NCBI GenBank assembly: GCA_009936825.1
Contig: JAACDV010000103.1
Location: 1 to 7,977, forward strand
Length of the DNA: 7,977 nt
Direction: 5' to 3'
Origin: Bacteroidota bacterium
GTDB lineage: Bacteria; Pseudomonadota; Alphaproteobacteria; Puniceispirillales; Puniceispirillaceae
The notes under the pieces are model-generated. The model did no database searches and had not been told where the DNA came from. It worked only from the letters and a program-made list of their open reading frames with translations. A program made the translations under genes and the position numbers. Below, piece by piece: positions 5,620 through 7,977 of this stretch; the first letter of the stretch is position 1; each line of letters starts with the position of its first letter.

Positions 5620-6846
5620 TCAATTAAGGAAACCCTTCTCTTGTGCGGCTGCAGTGTAGGCCGCTTCTGCGTCAGCCAAAGCCTGCTCGGCACTTTCTTT
5701 ACCCAGCAAGAAATCTGCAATATTGGCGCCCAAAGCCGTGTGCAACAGACCGTGATAGGGCAACATCGGATAAGACGTTGTGCCCGCAGCTATTGCGGCG
5801 AAAACACCATCATTGACCGGTGCAGGGGTATAGCCCTCGATCATCCACACAGCCTGACCCATGGTTTCTGCATTCAGGATTGCCGGGCTAGTGCCATGTT
5901 TCATAGCCAGGAAGGTTGCCACAGCATCTTCGTCAGATACGTTTTTGGCTACGGTCCAGCCGTCCCACCATAGGGTCGATGCAGGAGTAGAGCCTCCACC
6001 AACGGTGAGCGGACCACCCACTGTGATATTTGAGTAAACCTGCTCTTCTGCGCCCTCATCATCCATCAGGCGGCCCATGCGAGATCCCCACATATTCATT
6101 ATCATGACGTTGCCTGCTTCCATTTCAGCACCAGTGGCATTGGAATCATGCGTCAAAAAATCAGGATTCATATATTCGGTTAGCGCTTTCATCATTTCCA
6201 AAGCTGCAACACCCTGTTCATTGTTAATCGCGACCTCAGCTGTGCCGGGCTTATAAAACGCCCCCCCATGCCCAATATACATGTTGACGAATTCCTGAGC
6301 CAAGTTCCAACCCGCTGCATAAGCGCCACCAACAGGATTTTGGCTAAGACCCGCTGCACGGATTTTCTCAGCAGTCTCTAAAACCTCTTCATAGCTGCTG
6401 GGCACATCAACACCAATCTCTGCCAACACGTCTTTACGATACGCCAGTGTCTGCGCGTTCGCCATAAAGGCCACGGCCATGACTTTGCCGCCAATCGTGA
6501 TTAGCTGATTCTTAGGGATATCCTGACCATGTGCAGCCACCAAATCATCTAACGGGCGAATAACGCCTTCGTTCATCAATGCAACGATCGATGAATTCGC
6601 GATAATCGCAGACGAATACTCGGCCGGGTTACCGCTCATACCGTCCACGTTAATCTTTTGGTGGTCCGCCGTTAAGTTGATCTTAACCTCTCCGCCCATA
6701 CAAGCGGCTGCGCCATTCGCAACGGTGTGGATTGCAGGAAATTCATTTCCAACAATACTGACATTGCCAGAAATCTGACAGCCCGCATGTGCTGTGGCCG
6801 CAGTGATTGCTAATACGCTTGCAAGCGCTACTCTTTTTAGAAACAT
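5620..6846 (-). CDS. Periplasmic solute-binding protein of a sugar/polyol-type ABC importer
   Basis: This extracytoplasmic receptor captures the substrate and delivers it to the permease pair. The 408-residue precursor has a classic Sec signal: Lys/Arg at residues 4-5, a hydrophobic core over about 6-18, and a signal peptidase I site AHA|G after residue 21. The mature protein has the alpha/beta look of a cluster-1 extracellular binding protein, including the segments LAYRKDVLAEIGVDVPSSYEE and MWGSRMGRL. Cys23 and Cys49 near the mature N-terminus could form a disulfide. A good Shine-Dalgarno sequence, AGGGAGAG at 6854-6861, fixes the start at 6846. The gene sits between the ATPase and the permeases and is followed by a terminator-like hairpin, which fits high expression of the binding protein relative to the membrane subunits. 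The ligand is unknown; a sugar, sugar alcohol or related polar molecule is inferred from the family only. Confidence 0.93.
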   Translation of the reverse strand: MFLKRVALASVLAITAATAHAGCQISGNVSIVGNEFPAIHTVANGAAACMGGEVKINLTADHQKINVDGMSGNPAEYSSAIIANSSIVALMNEGVIRPLDDLVAAHGQDIPKNQLITIGGKVMAVAFMANAQTLAYRKDVLAEIGVDVPSSYEEVLETAEKIRAAGLSQNPVGGAYAAGWNLAQEFVNMYIGHGGAFYKPGTAEVAINNEQGVAALEMMKALTEYMNPDFLTHDSNATGAEMEAGNVMIMNMWGSRMGRLMDDEGAEEQVYSNITVGGPLTVGGGSTPASTLWWDGWTVAKNVSDEDAVATFLAMKHGTSPAILNAETMGQAVWMIEGYTPAPVNDGVFAAIAAGTTSYPMLPYHGLLHTALGANIADFLLGKESAEQALADAEAAYTAAAQEKGFLN

Positions 6847-6925
6847 GTTGTTTCTCTCCCTGTTGTTGGATGCATCTTCGAAGCCTGCATCCGTTGACCC
6901 CGCCTATGCGGGAAAACGGAGGTCG
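6847..6925 (-). other. 79-base ATPase/binding-protein gap with two hairpins
   Basis: Two perfect inverted repeats lie in this gap. One has arms GGATGCA / TGCATCC at 6868-6874 and 6886-6892, with the 6-base palindrome TTCGAA (6877-6882) in its loop. The other has arms CCCGC / GCGGG at 6899-6903 and 6908-6912 with a 4-base loop. A third, short GGAGG / CCTCC pair (6918-6922, 6930-6934) spans the ATPase stop codon and is followed in transcript direction by GTTTT. None looks like a strong terminator. They could protect or mark a processed mRNA 5' end for the binding-protein message, or form an operator. No clear -35/-10 promoter is visible. Confidence 0.45.
6854..6861 (-). promoter_or_regulatory. 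Ribosome binding site of the binding-protein gene
   Basis: Read on the minus strand the sequence is AGGGAGAG, followed by the 7-base spacer AAACAAC and ATG. It is a strong purine-rich Shine-Dalgarno sequence at normal spacing and decides the start of the binding protein. Confidence 0.8.
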
Positions 6926-7975
6926 TTAGCCTCCAATACGCGCACCGGTTTGAGAATCAAAAAGGTGGCAATGAACATCAGAAACCTCGATTGAAACCAT
7001 GTCAGCGATTTTGGCGCGGTAATTTTTGTCAGCTTTGACCGACACGAGTGCGCCGCCAATGCGTACGCTCACCATTGTTGCGTCACCCAAAAGTTCCATC
7101 GTGTATATCGGCGCATTGATCTGACCGCCGTTTTCAACGACGCTGGCATCTTCTGCGCGAAATCCAATCGTTACCGGTCCCTCAGCTGCGTCCAGACCTG
7201 CTATATCTGTGTATTTTGCAGAAAACTTACCATCTTTGACGGCACCATCAATTAGGTTCATCGCCGGATTTCCAATGAAGCTGGCAACAAATGCATTGGC
7301 CGGGCTGTCATAAATTTCAACCGGCGTACCGACCTGCTGCACAACACCCTCTTTCATGATCACAACCCGGTCAGCCAAAGTCATCGCTTCAATCTGGTCA
7401 TGCGTCACGTAGATCGTTGTTACAGCCAATTCGTGAGATAAATTCTTGATTTGCGCCCGCGTCGAAACCCTCAGCTTGGCATCAAGATTGGACAGTGGCT
7501 CATCCATCAAAAAGACGTTCGGTTCGCGTACTACCGCCCGGGCAAGCGCAACACGCTGGCGCTGGCCCCCTGATAATTCGGCAGGTTTACGATGCAGAAA
7601 ATCATCAAGTTCAACCATGGCGCTTGCCCGGCGCACTTTTTCATCATGGGGTTTGGGAGAAACTCCGCGCACGCGTAGAGGAAAGCGAATGTTTTCGTAA
7701 ACAGTCATATGGGGATAAAGCGCATAACTCTGGAACACCATCGCCACATCACGATCTTTTGGCTCAAGATCATTGACCCGCTTTCCATCGACCAGAATAT
7801 CTCCGTCACTGGCGTCTTCGAGCCCGGCGATCATGCGCATAGTGGTCGTCTTGCCGCAGCCCGACGGACCAAGCAGAACCAAAAACTCTTTATCTGCAAT
7901 GGTAAGGTTGAAATCATCCACACCAACAAAACTGCCCCATCGCTTTGACAGGTTACGCAACTGGATTTCAGCCAT
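6926..7975 (-). CDS. ABC importer ATPase, MalK/UgpC type (CUT1 family)
   Basis: This is the cytoplasmic ATP-hydrolysing subunit that drives the importer encoded downstream. The 349-residue protein has all nucleotide-binding motifs: Walker A GPSGCGKTT (36-44), Q-loop glutamine 82, signature LSGGQ (134-138), Walker B VFLMDEP (154-160, catalytic Glu159) and H-loop His192. From about residue 240 it has a C-terminal TOBE-type region, as in MalK and UgpC, whose usual length is 350-370. The start MAEIQLRNLSKRWGS is typical of the family. The ATG lies 2 bases from the window edge, so the gene is complete but its ribosome binding site and promoter are outside. It is the first gene seen in the operon, 79 bases ahead of the binding-protein gene. 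The family assignment is secure. The substrate cannot be inferred from the ATPase, because these subunits are often shared between transporters. Confidence 0.96.
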   Translation of the reverse strand: MAEIQLRNLSKRWGSFVGVDDFNLTIADKEFLVLLGPSGCGKTTTMRMIAGLEDASDGDILVDGKRVNDLEPKDRDVAMVFQSYALYPHMTVYENIRFPLRVRGVSPKPHDEKVRRASAMVELDDFLHRKPAELSGGQRQRVALARAVVREPNVFLMDEPLSNLDAKLRVSTRAQIKNLSHELAVTTIYVTHDQIEAMTLADRVVIMKEGVVQQVGTPVEIYDSPANAFVASFIGNPAMNLIDGAVKDGKFSAKYTDIAGLDAAEGPVTIGFRAEDASVVENGGQINAPIYTMELLGDATMVSVRIGGALVSVKADKNYRAKIADMVSIEVSDVHCHLFDSQTGARIGG

Positions 7976-7977
7976 TA

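Noticed and set aside
6778..6846. Lipoprotein signal on the binding protein because Cys23 follows the signal peptide
   Set aside because: The residues before Cys23 are A-H-A-G, without the Leu/Val/Ile expected three positions before a lipidated cysteine. AHA|G is a good signal peptidase I site.
6913..6934. Intrinsic terminator at the end of the ATPase gene (GGAGG / CCTCC then GTTTT)
   Set aside because: The stem has only 5 base pairs, begins inside the coding region and is followed by just four T residues after a G. It is too weak to call.

Overview
The window looks like part of one long catabolic operon from an alphaproteobacterium. The best guess is a marine Rhodobacterales (Roseobacter-type) genome. 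This rests on the style of the proteins (UgpC-type ABC ATPase, binding protein, HisD-family dehydrogenase with the K-F-P-M-V-A-S-A-H segment) and on the moderate, uneven GC content. It is family recognition from memory, not a database result. Every convincing gene is on the minus strand, so the operon reads from right to left.

Transport module (about 7975 to 3627). In order of transcription it holds an ABC ATPase of the MalK/UgpC type, a periplasmic solute-binding protein with a signal peptide, a MalF-type permease and a MalG-type permease. Together these form a CUT1-class importer for a sugar, polyol or related small molecule. A strong terminator-like hairpin lies between the binding protein and the first permease, the usual place for limiting permease expression relative to binding protein. 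The MalF-type permease is broken by an in-frame TAG at 4921-4923. The rest of the protein, including the EAA loop that docks on the ATPase, continues in the same frame beyond it.

Enzyme module (about 3584 to 1). Downstream come a protein with two SnoaL-like (NTF2-fold) domains, a GMC-family FAD-dependent oxidoreductase, a single-domain SnoaL-like protein, and the N-terminal 169 codons of a HisD-family NAD-dependent dehydrogenase that runs off the left edge. Two ATGA overlaps and a one-base gap show that these four genes are translated as a unit. The single-domain SnoaL protein closely resembles the second half of the two-domain protein, so the locus carries three related copies of the fold.

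Taken together the locus looks like an uptake-and-oxidation cassette: import of a hydroxylated compound, oxidation by the GMC flavoenzyme, a rearrangement, isomerisation or ring-opening step by the SnoaL-like proteins, and a further alcohol-to-acid oxidation by the HisD-like enzyme. The HisD relative is closer in motif style to catabolic sulfopropanediol dehydrogenase (HpsN-like) proteins than to biosynthetic HisD. The substrate cannot be read from the sequence. No tRNA, rRNA, CRISPR array, insertion sequence or origin was seen, and no stretch longer than 82 bases lacks a gene.
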